From contig JAQUHN010000003.1 of assembly GCA_028683555.1 (NCBI GenBank), positions 1 through 64,000 of the forward strand: 64,000 nt of DNA, read 5' to 3'. Below the pieces are notes generated by a model. That model was not told the DNA's origin and searched no databases. It was given only the letters and a program-made list of their open reading frames with translations. Below are positions 1-8,273 of the stretch, piece after piece (within the stretch, counting starts at the first letter, position 1; each line of letters begins with the position of its first letter). The position numbers and the translations under genes are program-made. The stretch comes from Geobacteraceae bacterium (GTDB lineage Bacteria; Desulfobacterota; Desulfuromonadia; Geobacterales; Geobacteraceae).

Positions 1-669
1 CGGAGTGCCGCCGAACTGTCCGGCCGAGACTTGGGCGTTCTGAGCCTGAAGCGCAGCGACCACGTCCTTGGAGGTAAGTCGGAAGTTGTTCAGCTTATCG
101 GGATACAGCCAGATCCGCATGGCATTCTGGGAACCGAACACCGTCACTTCGCCAACCCCCTCCACCCGGCTGATTATGTCCTGGATGTTGGCCACCATGT
201 AGTCGGTCAGGTCAAAGCGCCCCATGGAGCCGTCTTCCGAAACGAGGCCGATGATGATCAGGAAGTTTTTGGTCGACTTGACAACGGCTATGCCCTGTCG
301 CTGCACGGCCTCGGGCAGAAGCGGCGTAGCCAACTGCAGCTTGTTCTGCACTTGGACCTGGGCCATGTTGGGATCGGTGCCCGCCTTGAAAGTCAGGTTG
401 ATGGCCACCGTCCCGGCCGAGTCGCTGGTGGACGACATGTAGATCAGGTTGTCGATACCGTTCATCTTCTGTTCGATGACCTGGGTGACGGTATCCTGCA
501 CGGTCTGGGCCGAGGCTCCCGGATACATGGCGTTGATGGTTATCTGGGGCGGCGCGATGGGCGGATACTGGGAAACCGGCAGCGTTTTGATGGCCAGCAG
601 ACCGGCCAGCATTATGATAATGGCGATTACCCAGGCGAAGATGGGGCGGTTGATGAAAAACCGGGGCAT
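1..669 (-). CDS. RND multidrug efflux permease, N-terminal part (cut by window edge)
   Basis: This is the N-terminal 223 residues of an AcrB/MexB-type (HAE1) inner-membrane proton-driven drug pump. The start ATG is at 667-669 and the frame stays open to base 1. The protein begins [17 protein letters not shown], the usual first transmembrane segment of the family. It then shows [14 protein letters not shown] and [12 protein letters not shown], conserved in the first porter (PN1) subdomain. It lies 12 bp downstream of the periplasmic adaptor gene on the same strand, in the usual adaptor-then-pump order. A full family member is about 1040 residues, so roughly four fifths lies outside the window. 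The substrate cannot be told from this part. Confidence 0.95.
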   Translation of the reverse strand, partial: MPRFFINRPIFAWVIAIIIMLAGLLAIKTLPVSQYPPIAPPQITINAMYPGASAQTVQDTVTQVIEQKMNGIDNLIYMSSTSDSAGTVAINLTFKAGTDPNMAQVQVQNKLQLATPLLPEAVQRQGIAVVKSTKNFLIIIGLVSEDGSMGRFDLTDYMVANIQDIISRVEGVGEVTVFGSQNAMRIWLYPDKLNNFRLTSKDVVAALQAQNAQVSAGQFGGTP

Positions 670-681
670 GAAAAGGCTCCT

Positions 682-1881
682 TTATTTTTTTGCCGGCGAC
701 GGCTGCTGATCCGCGGCGGAAGCAGCGTCCGTTTTACTGCCGAACGGCACTACCTTCACCGGCAATCCCGGTTTAGCCTTCTGGATTCCCTCGAGGATAA
801 CGCGGTCACCCGCTTTCAGCCCTTCGCTCACCAGCCAGCTGTCACCGACGGTCCGCGCGACCTTCACAAGCCGCTGTTCCACTTTGTCCTCAGGCCCGAC
901 AACCATGACCAGGGCGTTTCCGGCAGGATTACGGGTAACTCCCCGCTGGGGGACCAGAATTGCCTGGTCGTCAACCCCTTCCTCCAGGACGGCCCGCACG
1001 AACATGCCCGGCAGCAGCACCTGTTTGGGATTGGGGAAAACCGCCCGCAGGGTAATGGAGCCGGTGCTTTCTTCAACCGTTACTTCCGAGAACTTGAGAG
1101 TGCTCGGCACGGGGTAGGCGCTGCCGTCCTCCAGCAACAGCCTGACCCGCGCCTGGGCTGCTGCGTTGTCCTTCAGCAGGCCGCTGGCCAGTTGCCGTTT
1201 CAGCCGTAACATCTCGGCGCTGGACTGGGTGACATCCACATACATGGAACTAAGCTGCTGGATGGTGGCCAGTGCAGCGGGCTGGCTGGCGGTCACCAGT
1301 GCGCCGGTGGTCACGGTCGAACGGCCGATGCGGCCCGAAATGGGTGCGGTCACCCTGGTATAGGCCAGATTGATGCGAGCGCTTTCAACCGCGGCCTTGC
1401 TGGAGGCAAGATCCGCTTCAGCCTGCTTGAGCGCGGCATTTGCGTCATCGTAATCCTGCTGGCTCACCGCTTTTATCTTCACCAGGTCCCGGAAACGTTG
1501 CTCTTTGAGCCGGGCCGGGATCAGGTTGGCCTCGGCCTTGGCCTGGGTCGCCCTGGCGCTGGCGAACGCCGCCTTGTAGGTTGCCGGATCGATCTGGTAG
1601 AGCACCTGTCCGGCTTTTACGTCGCTACCCTCGATAAACAGTCGCTGCTGAATAATCCCCCCTACCTGGGGACGAACTTCGGCAACCAGGTGGGCTGACG
1701 TACGGCCCGGCAGTTCCGTGGTCAGGGTCACCCTTTGCGGTTTCACCACTATCACCCCGACTTCGGGAGAGCCGCCTGGTTTCGGGCCTGCTTCGTCTTT
1801 TTTCCCGCATCCGGCCAAAACAAGTACTCCGGAAAGGATTCCCATGATAAAAAACAACGTTGCTCTGTAACTGGTCAACAT
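682..1881 (-). CDS. RND efflux periplasmic adaptor (membrane fusion protein, AcrA family)
   Basis: A 399-residue lipoprotein adaptor linking the inner-membrane RND pump to an outer-membrane TolC-type channel. The N-terminus carries a lipoprotein signal with lipobox VLAGC (Cys at about residue 25). A biotinyl-lipoyl-like half motif follows (EVRPQVGGIIQQRLFIEGSDVKAG), then an alpha-hairpin rich in Ala/Lys/Glu (residues about 100-165), the second lipoyl half (LAYTRVTAPISGRIG) and a beta-barrel (LLPGMFVRAVLEEG). Length is normal for the family. It sits 92 bp after tetR and 12 bp before the pump gene, so one regulated transcript is likely. No outer-membrane channel gene is visible; it may lie left of the window. 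Confidence 0.93.
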   Translation of the reverse strand: MLTSYRATLFFIMGILSGVLVLAGCGKKDEAGPKPGGSPEVGVIVVKPQRVTLTTELPGRTSAHLVAEVRPQVGGIIQQRLFIEGSDVKAGQVLYQIDPATYKAAFASARATQAKAEANLIPARLKEQRFRDLVKIKAVSQQDYDDANAALKQAEADLASSKAAVESARINLAYTRVTAPISGRIGRSTVTTGALVTASQPAALATIQQLSSMYVDVTQSSAEMLRLKRQLASGLLKDNAAAQARVRLLLEDGSAYPVPSTLKFSEVTVEESTGSITLRAVFPNPKQVLLPGMFVRAVLEEGVDDQAILVPQRGVTRNPAGNALVMVVGPEDKVEQRLVKVARTVGDSWLVSEGLKAGDRVILEGIQKAKPGLPVKVVPFGSKTDAASAADQQPSPAKK

Positions 1882-1973
1882 AACTACCTCGGCAAATTTT
1901 ATTAGATGATAAATAGGACTATGGAGTTACTTTCGGCTGCCGCACGGCAGAACAAAGCCCCCGATGCATTACC

Positions 1974-2549
1974 TCACTGTTTCACGCCGTCCCAGCACGC
2001 TTCGCCGGTCCTGGCGATCAGCTCATCATCAAGAGTTATGAACCCCAGGATATGATCCCGGGCAACGGCAAGCAGCGGTCCGAAGGACAATGCGAACAGG
2101 ATCACCAAAGGCAGATCCTTCATGACCCGGCTGGATACCCCTTCCTCGAACAAATCGCGAAAAATATCGAACTCCTCCTTTTTGCCCAGGATTCTGTCTC
2201 TGCGATATTCCACACCGTACGGCGAATTATGAAACTGTTCCAGATAGCGGAAATCGAGGGGATGGCTGATAAAATAGCGCAGCAGCACCGTACCAAAATG
2301 TAGAAACCGCTCCCGTATGGTTTTTTCCATCGGATAACCAACCAGGAGATCGTCTACCATTTTCTTCTCCACTTCCCGGTACAGCTGGTTTATCAGCTCG
2401 TCCTTGTTCTCGAAGTACCGGTAAATCGTGCCAGCGCCAACGCCGGCCCGTTCTGCAATCATGGCCATGGGTGCGCCGTGGAACCCGTGTTCGGCAATCA
2501 ATTCCAGTGCAGCACCTACTATCTCTTCACGCTTGTCCGGCTTTGTCAT
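1974..2549 (-). CDS. TetR/AcrR-family repressor of the efflux operon
   Basis: A 191-residue TetR-type repressor. Residues about 6-50 form the DNA-binding three-helix domain (REEIVGAALELIAEHGFHG, then AGVGAGTIYRYFENKDELI), which matches the family HTH pattern closely. The C-terminal half is the variable ligand-binding helical domain. It is the first gene of the tetR-adaptor-pump run on the minus strand. The start ATG at 2549 is preceded by GGAG about 7 bases upstream. A perfect palindrome lies 14 bp before the start codon, so autorepression together with control of the pump is a reasonable inference. The inducing ligand is unknown. Confidence 0.92.
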   Translation of the reverse strand: MTKPDKREEIVGAALELIAEHGFHGAPMAMIAERAGVGAGTIYRYFENKDELINQLYREVEKKMVDDLLVGYPMEKTIRERFLHFGTVLLRYFISHPLDFRYLEQFHNSPYGVEYRRDRILGKKEEFDIFRDLFEEGVSSRVMKDLPLVILFALSFGPLLAVARDHILGFITLDDELIARTGEACWDGVKQ

Positions 2550-2562
2550 CGGAATGTCTCCA

Positions 2563-2588
2563 AAAAGGAATGAACGTTCATTCCTTTT
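2563..2588. promoter_or_regulatory. Perfect palindrome, probable TetR operator
   Basis: A 26-bp sequence identical on both strands: the half-site AAAAGGAATGAAC is followed directly by its exact reverse complement. It lies 14 bp upstream of the tetR start. Size, symmetry and position fit a TetR-family operator overlapping the promoter of the efflux operon. Confidence 0.8.
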
Positions 2589-3249
2589 ACTTTTCCGTGT
2601 CGTGTCTTGTCAAGTTTTTTGTTGTGAGTACCAAAGGAAGCCAGTGACGGGGAAAATCTTTCCTCGCGTGCGGCAGAAAGACGGCTCAGCGCTTCGTATC
2701 AGATTGTTTAATGCCAGCCTGCATAGTCCTGCGGCAAGCCTGAGTAATTGCACACCAGCTACCATGCGAAGATGTCAAAAGGTGTGATCGTATCTCCACA
2801 TGAAGCTGTGGATTCATTGTGGATAAGTCTGACAGAAAAAAGGTAACGTATTATTTTTTGCTGAAAGAGTTGCACATTGCCTTTTTTGTAGTTACGCAAA
2901 GATATGAATGATATCAGGCACATATAAGAAGACTCGTAACGATAGCACAGTATCGCGGCCGGTTTGTCCATTGACAATCGGTTTCATGTAGGATCAATTG
3001 CGGCTGGGGATAAGTGATTCAATTTTGTTACCATGTTGTATAACCACCATCGGGTCGATTGGTGTGGCAGAGAAGCGGCACGACATTCCGGCCGCTACCT
3101 CGTTCCCGGAGTTCCCCAGCACCAGCACCCACTTTTTTACGAAAAATGATCTCTTGTAAACCGATGTGCCTGCCGCGCGTTTTTCCTAGCACAACAGCTC
3201 GATTCACTACCTGGAAATCCGGGAATTGAACCCGCGACAGCATTGCCTG
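2589..3249. other. Intergenic region without a supported gene
   Basis: About 660 bp between the tetR operator and the secreted protein gene. Open frames here are short, lack ribosome binding sites and overlap on both strands, so none is called. It presumably holds the promoter of the gene at 3263, but no convincing -35/-10 pair with good spacing was seen. Confidence 0.5.
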
Positions 3250-3262
3250 GGAGGATATCAAA

Positions 3263-4396
3263 ATGAAAAAACGAATAGTGTGGCTGATTGCAGTGCTCTT
3301 GGCACCGGTGATAGTAGCGTACGCCTCTCCGGCCCACGCCGATGCCGGAGTATCGATACAATTACCCGGTTTCGGATTAAGCGTCGGACCCGGTGGAGTC
3401 GGGCTCAACATCGGCCTGCCCTGGGTGGTTGCCTCTGCTCCGGTGCCGGCCCCGGTTCCCGCACCGGCCTATGCCTACCCTGTCAACAGCTACGAAGAGG
3501 TGGTAACGGAAGAAGCGCCGGAATTCGTACACCCCCCGGAACTGGGTTTTTACGTGGCAGTAGGCGTGCCTTACGATCTTTTTTTCTATAACAACAGCTA
3601 CTGGATCTGCCGGGGAAACATCTGGTACAACTCCGCCTACTATAATGGTCCCTGGAATCAAATTTACTACACCAACATACCCTACGTGTTTAACAGGTTC
3701 CCCTTTGAGAGAATCCGCCATTACCGGGACTCCTATTACGGGCGGTACCAGAGATCTGGCGCCTGGGATGGCTACGCTCATTTCAGGCCAGGGTATCGTG
3801 ATGGTTACCGGGGCGGGTCCGACCGTGGCCGGCATGACTATGCAAGGCCACGTAATCAGGGCCAAACGTACCGGCAGGGCCTAACCTACCGGAACAGTCC
3901 CGATGCCAGACCTCTGCACAGCAACCCTCAAGGCACGGGAAGGGGATACACCACTAACGGGCCGACTGGCCATAACCGCGACTATGGTGCAAACAACGCC
4001 TATAGCAGATTATCCGGCACCACACCGATCAACACCGCCAGACCGGCGTACTCCCGGCCGAACGGCACCATGCATAGGTATGACAACAGGTCCGCGCAAA
4101 TACGCCCTTCCGGCGCCGCACCAACTGCCAGAAGCAAACCCGTTTATACTCGTCCGGACAGCAACGGCCACTATGCTGGGAACAGATCCTCATACACCAG
4201 GCAAAATGCCAGAGTCCAACCTTCCAACGGCAAATATGCCTATTCCCGGACGAATAACAGCGGACAGACTGCAGCTGTCAAAACCGTGTATAGCAGAACG
4301 AACAGTTCTGGCCAAGGAAACAAGGGGAATGAATTCAACTACCGCCCGAACAGACCTGATAGCGTCAACAGGGGATGGCAGGGTAAGTCCAGGTAA
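3263..4396 (+). CDS. Secreted Tyr/Arg/Asn/Ser-rich protein with degenerate C-terminal repeats
   Basis: A 377-residue exported protein of unknown function. It starts after a good Shine-Dalgarno sequence (GGGAGG about 8 bases upstream). Residues 1-27 form a Sec signal peptide ending ASPAHA. A Gly/Pro-rich stretch follows, then a Tyr/Trp-rich central block (about residues 90-150) containing FFYNNSYWICRGNIWYNSAY and a YYNGPW motif. The C-terminal half is low-complexity and basic, with loosely repeated units of the form YSRTNNSGQ, YTRPDSNGH and VYSRTNSSGQ. The central block resembles small secreted proteins I recall from Geobacter-like genomes, but I cannot name a family. It could be a cell-surface or matrix protein. 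It stands alone, with its own terminator. Confidence 0.8.
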   Translation: MKKRIVWLIAVLLAPVIVAYASPAHADAGVSIQLPGFGLSVGPGGVGLNIGLPWVVASAPVPAPVPAPAYAYPVNSYEEVVTEEAPEFVHPPELGFYVAVGVPYDLFFYNNSYWICRGNIWYNSAYYNGPWNQIYYTNIPYVFNRFPFERIRHYRDSYYGRYQRSGAWDGYAHFRPGYRDGYRGGSDRGRHDYARPRNQGQTYRQGLTYRNSPDARPLHSNPQGTGRGYTTNGPTGHNRDYGANNAYSRLSGTTPINTARPAYSRPNGTMHRYDNRSAQIRPSGAAPTARSKPVYTRPDSNGHYAGNRSSYTRQNARVQPSNGKYAYSRTNNSGQTAAVKTVYSRTNSSGQGNKGNEFNYRPNRPDSVNRGWQGKSR

Positions 4397-4458
4397 CCCG
4401 TACTTGATGCGGGTAGCCGGATAAACGGAAAGAAAGCAGGGACCAACTCCCCGCAAGA

Positions 4459-4501
4459 CAAAAGAGGTCATCGCCTTCCCGCGCATGGCCTCTTTTGCGT
4501 T
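4459..4501 (+). terminator. Rho-independent terminator after the secreted protein gene
   Basis: A 13-bp stem (CAAAAGAGGTCAT paired with ATGGCCTCTTTTG, one G-U pair) with a 13-base loop, followed by CGTTT. It ends the gene that stops at 4396. The 200 bp that follow, up to the tRNA terminator at 4701, hold nothing I can support. Confidence 0.75.
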
Positions 4502-4700
4502 TAACTCCAGCTTGATTGCAAGGAACCGTCAGTCAAACACTTTTGTCTGTTCGGGGTATTTATCCTGACAGGGCCAGATACAGGACAGCAGGAGATCCTG
4601 GTTACGACAACGCTGCAAGAAACGAGAAGTAGCTCAAGTGTCATAAAATCGGTACCGTGTATAATGAAGGATGACTCTGGAAAAAACAGGATTTTTCGAC

Positions 4701-4769
4701 CAAAAAGAAAACCCCTGCCCTTCCCACAATATCTTTCAAGTGAAAGTATTGCTGAAAGCCAGGGGTCAC
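4701..4769 (-). terminator. Probable terminator of the tRNA-Ser gene
   Basis: Read on the minus strand, ACCCCTGG pairs with CAGGGGT around a nested CTTTCA/TGAAAG hairpin and is followed by TTTTCTTTTT. It lies 36 bp beyond the tRNA 3' end. Confidence 0.65.
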
Positions 4770-4804
4770 AAACAAATAACCAGCTGATATCGCTGGATAG
4801 TTAG

Positions 4805-4894
4805 TGGCGGAGAGATAGGGATTCGAACCCTAGGAACCGCAAGCGGTTCAACAGATTTCGAGTCTGCCGCCTTCGACCTCTCGGCCATCTCTCC
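4805..4894 (-). tRNA. tRNA-Ser (anticodon CGA)
   Basis: A class II tRNA of 90 nt including an encoded CCA. The acceptor stem GGAGAGA pairs with TCTCTCC. The anticodon arm is CAGAC-TCGAAAT-CTG with anticodon CGA. A long variable arm (GAACCGCTTGCGGTTC) identifies serine, and the T-arm GGGTTCGAATCCC is canonical. It reads UCG codons. Confidence 0.96.
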
Positions 4895-4986
4895 TCAGTG
4901 CCCGCGCATTATCATAAAATACCGGGCGAATGTCAAGCTGCAAGCATCTGCGCCGCTTACTCTCAATCCAAAAAAAGCAGTTTTCT

Positions 4987-5137
4987 ACAGGGATGAAGGG
5001 GATATAGGGGATAACGTCAAAACCGATAAAGGATTTACCTTTTACAACGTAAAGATATCTTGCCAAAAACCGGTTCCAGTCATTTTCTGCAAAAACGATG
5101 AAGATAAGAAAAAAGGTTCTATCCCCTTCATCCCTGT
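4987..5137. repeat. 18-bp inverted repeat, arms 115 bp apart
   Basis: ACAGGGATGAAGGGGATA at 4987-5004 recurs as its exact reverse complement at 5120-5137. The segment between is AT-rich and non-coding. It lies between the tRNA-Ser 5' end and the lipA stop. It may be an intergenic multicopy repeat or the ends of a small non-autonomous element. Confidence 0.6.
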
Positions 5138-5156
5138 TACTACGATTCCAAGATTT

Positions 5157-6002
5157 TCACTTCCCGTAGCGCTCCGCCAGGTAGGAACTCCTCACATACG
5201 GCCCGCTCTCCACATGCCGGAAACCCATGGCCAAGGCCTTTTCCCGGTAGCTGTCAAAGTCCTCGGGAGGCAGATAGTCCTGAACCGGATAGTGGCGCTT
5301 GCTCGGTGCCAGGTACTGGCCGATGCTCAGGTAACGGCAACCTGCCTCCAGCAGATCGGCAAAGACCCCGGCAACCTCGTCCTCCCTCTCCCCCATGCCG
5401 AGCATGATGCCCGATTTGGTCAGAACGGAAGAGTCCATGTCGGCGATCACCTTCAGCACCTGGAGGGACCGCCGATACTCGGCTCCCTGCCGGATATGGT
5501 AGAGCCGCGGAACCGTTTCCACATTATGGCCAAGGATGTCCGGTCGGGCAGCAACAACCGTTGACAGACTCTCCCGGTTACCCTGAAAATCGGGGATCAG
5601 CAGTTCGACGGTTGTATCGGGAGAGACAGCTCGGATCTCCCGCACCGTTTCGGCATAGAGTGCCGCACCGCCGTCCACGAGGTCGTCGCGGGTTGGGCTG
5701 GTGATCACCACGTGGCGGAGCTGCAGTCGGCGGATTGCCTCGGCCACCCGCCGCGGCTCACCGGGGTCGGGTGGCAGCGGATCCCTCTTGGTGACATTGC
5801 AAAAGGAGCAAAGCCTGGTGCAAACCGTGCCGAGCATGAGAAAGGTCGCCTGGTTGTTGCCGTAGCACTCGGAGATGTTCGGGCAATGGGCCTCACGGCA
5901 GACGGTATGGAGCCGCAGGTCTTCCAGCAGCCGCTCCATCTCGCTGTGGCCAGCGGGCGAGATCTTTTTTTGCAGCCACTCGGGACGCCGGGAGCGGATC
6001 AA
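5157..6002 (-). CDS. lipA: Lipoyl synthase (radical SAM, inserts two sulfurs into octanoyl-protein)
   Basis: A 281-residue LipA. It converts protein-bound octanoyl groups into lipoyl groups, here presumably on GcvH and 2-oxoacid dehydrogenases. Both iron-sulfur clusters are visible: the auxiliary-cluster motif CREAHCPNISEC (residues about 35-46) and the radical SAM CxxxCxxC motif CTRLCSFC (about 61-68). The RSSY motif that ligates the auxiliary cluster is present near the C-terminus (SGPYVRSSYLAERYGK). Length is normal. It is the last gene of the gcv-lip run, about 140 bp after the octanoyltransferase gene, which makes the octanoyl substrate. Confidence 0.96.
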   Translation of the reverse strand: MIRSRRPEWLQKKISPAGHSEMERLLEDLRLHTVCREAHCPNISECYGNNQATFLMLGTVCTRLCSFCNVTKRDPLPPDPGEPRRVAEAIRRLQLRHVVITSPTRDDLVDGGAALYAETVREIRAVSPDTTVELLIPDFQGNRESLSTVVAARPDILGHNVETVPRLYHIRQGAEYRRSLQVLKVIADMDSSVLTKSGIMLGMGEREDEVAGVFADLLEAGCRYLSIGQYLAPSKRHYPVQDYLPPEDFDSYREKALAMGFRHVESGPYVRSSYLAERYGK

Positions 6003-6142
6003 GCGGTATCCCCCTCTAGGTTCCAGCTGTCAGCGCAGTATTTCGCCTCTCGCAGCAACCTGGCTTGTTCTTGCTCCTTGTTGTCGGGAACGGAACTTTG
6101 CAGGCTGATGCCGAGATTTTCCTCGAACGAGCTACAGAGCTC

Positions 6143-6823
6143 TCACTTCAGTACTTCCGCCGCCATCGTAAATCCCTCCTCGGCCAGGGAGGTTGCGCCA
6201 GCGGGCACTGCACAACGAAGGTAGGGACGGGCCTGGGAAAGTGCGGGGTACAAGGGAATGGAGCCGTGCTGGAAGATGATACCGCGGGTCCGGCGCTGAG
6301 CGTTGCCGCCGAGTTTGCGCCCGGCCACCAGAATATCGTACGCCTCGGTGCCGGCAAAGCAGAGCGCCGTCCGCTCGCCGAGCCGCGCCGGTCCGGCCGG
6401 GGAATCGACGGCAAAGTACGGGGACAGGCCGAGCCTGCGGTAGGCAAGGAGCAGAAAACCGCAGAGTCGCCGGAACGACTCCTTGACGCCGACGATGTCC
6501 GAGATCTGGCCGGGGGTGCAGACGATGCTGTAGGTCAGCTCCTCGGCGTGAAAGATGCAGCCACCGCCGGTAACCCGCCGTACCACCGGAATCCCGGCCC
6601 GGGCACAACGCTCCAGGTCAATGACCCCATTCGGCTGCTGAAAGCGGCCGAGGGAGAAAGCCGGCGGATTCCAGCCATACAGACGCAACACCGGCAACGA
6701 ACTTCCGGGGTCGAAGCAGGTCAGCAGCGCCTCGTCAAGCGCCATGTTGCTCGGCCCGTCGAGCGGCCCGGTATCGATCAGCCGCCATCCTTTACTCCCC
6801 GACCCTCGATCTTCACTCCTCAC
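6143..6823 (-). CDS. LipM-like octanoyltransferase / lipoate-protein ligase family protein
   Basis: A 226-residue member of the BPL/LplA/LipB cofactor-transfer superfamily. The ligase core shows VVRRVTGGGCIFHAEELTY (the RRxTGGGxxxH motif). The segment LCFAGTEAYDILVAGRKLGG places a Cys where Bacillus LipM has its acyl-thioester cysteine, and the catalytic Lys follows in GRKLGGNAQ. It is therefore more likely an octanoyltransferase than an ATP-dependent ligase; this is inferred from motifs. The start is GTG at 6823, preceded by GAGGA from a short repeat; the conserved domain begins at about residue 12. It lies between gcvPB and lipA, and no classical LipB is seen in the window. Confidence 0.85.
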   Translation of the reverse strand: MRSEDRGSGSKGWRLIDTGPLDGPSNMALDEALLTCFDPGSSLPVLRLYGWNPPAFSLGRFQQPNGVIDLERCARAGIPVVRRVTGGGCIFHAEELTYSIVCTPGQISDIVGVKESFRRLCGFLLLAYRRLGLSPYFAVDSPAGPARLGERTALCFAGTEAYDILVAGRKLGGNAQRRTRGIIFQHGSIPLYPALSQARPYLRCAVPAGATSLAEEGFTMAAEVLK

Positions 6824-6836
6824 TCCTCACTCCTCA
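6812..6836. repeat. Short tandem repeat supplying RBS-plus-GTG units
   Basis: A run of CACTCCT units (period 7) on the plus strand. Read on the minus strand it gives repeated GAGGAGTG, each unit carrying a Shine-Dalgarno-like GAGGA directly before a GTG. It spans the gcvPB stop and the lipM-like start, so slippage would shift the spacing or start of the downstream gene. Confidence 0.7.
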
Positions 6837-8273
6837 TTGACAGCAGACATTGATCTCCCGCGCCGCCTTCGTCTCGTCCAGCCGCGAGACCGGCATGGTG
6901 CGGGGCGCCTGGAACAACGCTTCGGGATTCGTTTCGGCCAGGTCGGCCGCCTCGATCATCACGGCGATGAAGGCATCGAGTGTCTCCCGGCTCTCGGTCT
7001 CGGTCGGCTCGATCATCATCGCCTCCTTGACGACCAGCGGGAAATAGACCGTGGGCGGATGGAACCCCCGGTCAATGAGATACTTGGCGATGTCGAGGGC
7101 ATGGACACCGTGCTTCATCTGCCGGGAGGCAGAAAAGACGCATTCGTGCATGCAGGTCGAGTCAAAGGGCAGGTCGTACCAGCCCTTGAGCCGGTTCATG
7201 ACATAGTTGGCATTCAGCACCGCCTGCTCGCTCACTTCCACCAGGCCGTGCCTGCCGAGCATGGTGATATAGGCGAGCGCCCGCACCAGCACGCCGAAAT
7301 TGCCGTAGAAGTTCGCCAGCCGACCGATGCTTTGCTCCCCGGCTTCCACAAGACAATAGCTACCGTCAGTCCGCTGCGTCACCCTGGGCGACGGCAGGAA
7401 GGGCAGCAGCTGCTCGCTCACCCCCACCGGTCCGCTCCCCGGCCCGCCACCGCCGTGGGGGGTGCCGAAGGTCTTGTGCAGGTTGACGTGCATGACATCG
7501 AAACCGATATCGCCCGGCCGGACCTTGCCGAGAATCGCATTCAGATTCGCGCCGTCACAATAGACCAGGGCGCCGTGCCGGTGGGCGATGGCGCAGATCT
7601 CCTCCACATGGGGATTGAACAGGCCGAGGGTATTGGGACAGGTCATCATGACTGCCGCCACCTCATTATTCATGGTCTTGGTGAAGGCGTCAAGATCCAT
7701 GTCGCCATAGGGGGCGGTCGGGACGCTGATCACCTCGTACCCCGCCATGGCGGCAGTGGCGGGATTGGTGCCGTGGGAGGAGTCGGGCACCACCACGAAA
7801 CGGCGTTGCTGACCGTGTGAGCGATGCCAGGCAGCGATCATCATGATGCCGGCCATTTCTCCCTGGGCCCCGGCCAGGGGCTGACAGGAAAAGGCTTGCA
7901 TGCCGGTGATCTCGGCCAGTAGCCGGGACAGCTGGTGGATGACGCCGAGTGAGCCCTGGACAAAAGCCTCGCCGGAGCTGAGATAGGGCAGCACCGGGTG
8001 AGCACCGGCAAAGGGTCGCACGGCCTCATCAACCGCCTTGGCATTGTATTTCATGGTGCAGGAGCCGAGCGGATAGAAGTTGGTGTCCACGGCAAAGTTA
8101 CGACGCGCGAGATTGCTGAAATGGCGCACCACCTCCAGCTCGCTCAGCTCCGGCAGTCCAGCCGACTCACCCCTGAGGAGACCGGCAGGAAGGTCGTTCG
8201 CCCGGGGCACGTCGCTCCGCGGGAGAATGGTGCCATGGCGGCCGGGCACCGATTTTTCGAAGATCAGCTCCAT
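6834..8273 (-). CDS. gcvPB: Glycine dehydrogenase (decarboxylating) subunit 2, P-protein beta
   Basis: A 479-residue PLP-dependent subunit of the glycine cleavage P-protein. With GcvPA it decarboxylates glycine and transfers the aminomethyl group to lipoylated GcvH. The PLP-lysine region is visible as [20 protein letters not shown], with [16 protein letters not shown] and YCDGANLNA before it. The start ATG at 8273 was chosen because it follows GGAGGTCCT and matches the family N-terminus (MELIFEKS); longer upstream reading is inside gcvPA. It overlaps the end of gcvPA by 10 bp, indicating translational coupling of the two subunits. Confidence 0.96.
   Translation of the reverse strand: MELIFEKSVPGRHGTILPRSDVPRANDLPAGLLRGESAGLPELSELEVVRHFSNLARRNFAVDTNFYPLGSCTMKYNAKAVDEAVRPFAGAHPVLPYLSSGEAFVQGSLGVIHQLSRLLAEITGMQAFSCQPLAGAQGEMAGIMMIAAWHRSHGQQRRFVVVPDSSHGTNPATAAMAGYEVISVPTAPYGDMDLDAFTKTMNNEVAAVMMTCPNTLGLFNPHVEEICAIAHRHGALVYCDGANLNAILGKVRPGDIGFDVMHVNLHKTFGTPHGGGGPGSGPVGVSEQLLPFLPSPRVTQRTDGSYCLVEAGEQSIGRLANFYGNFGVLVRALAYITMLGRHGLVEVSEQAVLNANYVMNRLKGWYDLPFDSTCMHECVFSASRQMKHGVHALDIAKYLIDRGFHPPTVYFPLVVKEAMMIEPTETESRETLDAFIAVMIEAADLAETNPEALFQAPRTMPVSRLDETKAAREINVCCQ

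Noticed and set aside
31-1209. Long plus-strand open frame over the efflux genes
   Set aside because: It is the antisense shadow of the RND pump and adaptor genes, which show full family motifs on the minus strand.
3210-3242. tRNA T-arm-like sequence on the minus strand (GCGGGTTCAATTCCCG)
   Set aside because: No acceptor stem, anticodon arm or CCA end can be built around it, and the upstream part would lie in a protein gene. Treated as coincidence.
6744-7820. Long plus-strand open frame over gcvPB
   Set aside because: Antisense shadow in high-GC coding sequence; its His/Arg/Gly-rich composition has no family pattern and gcvPB is clear.
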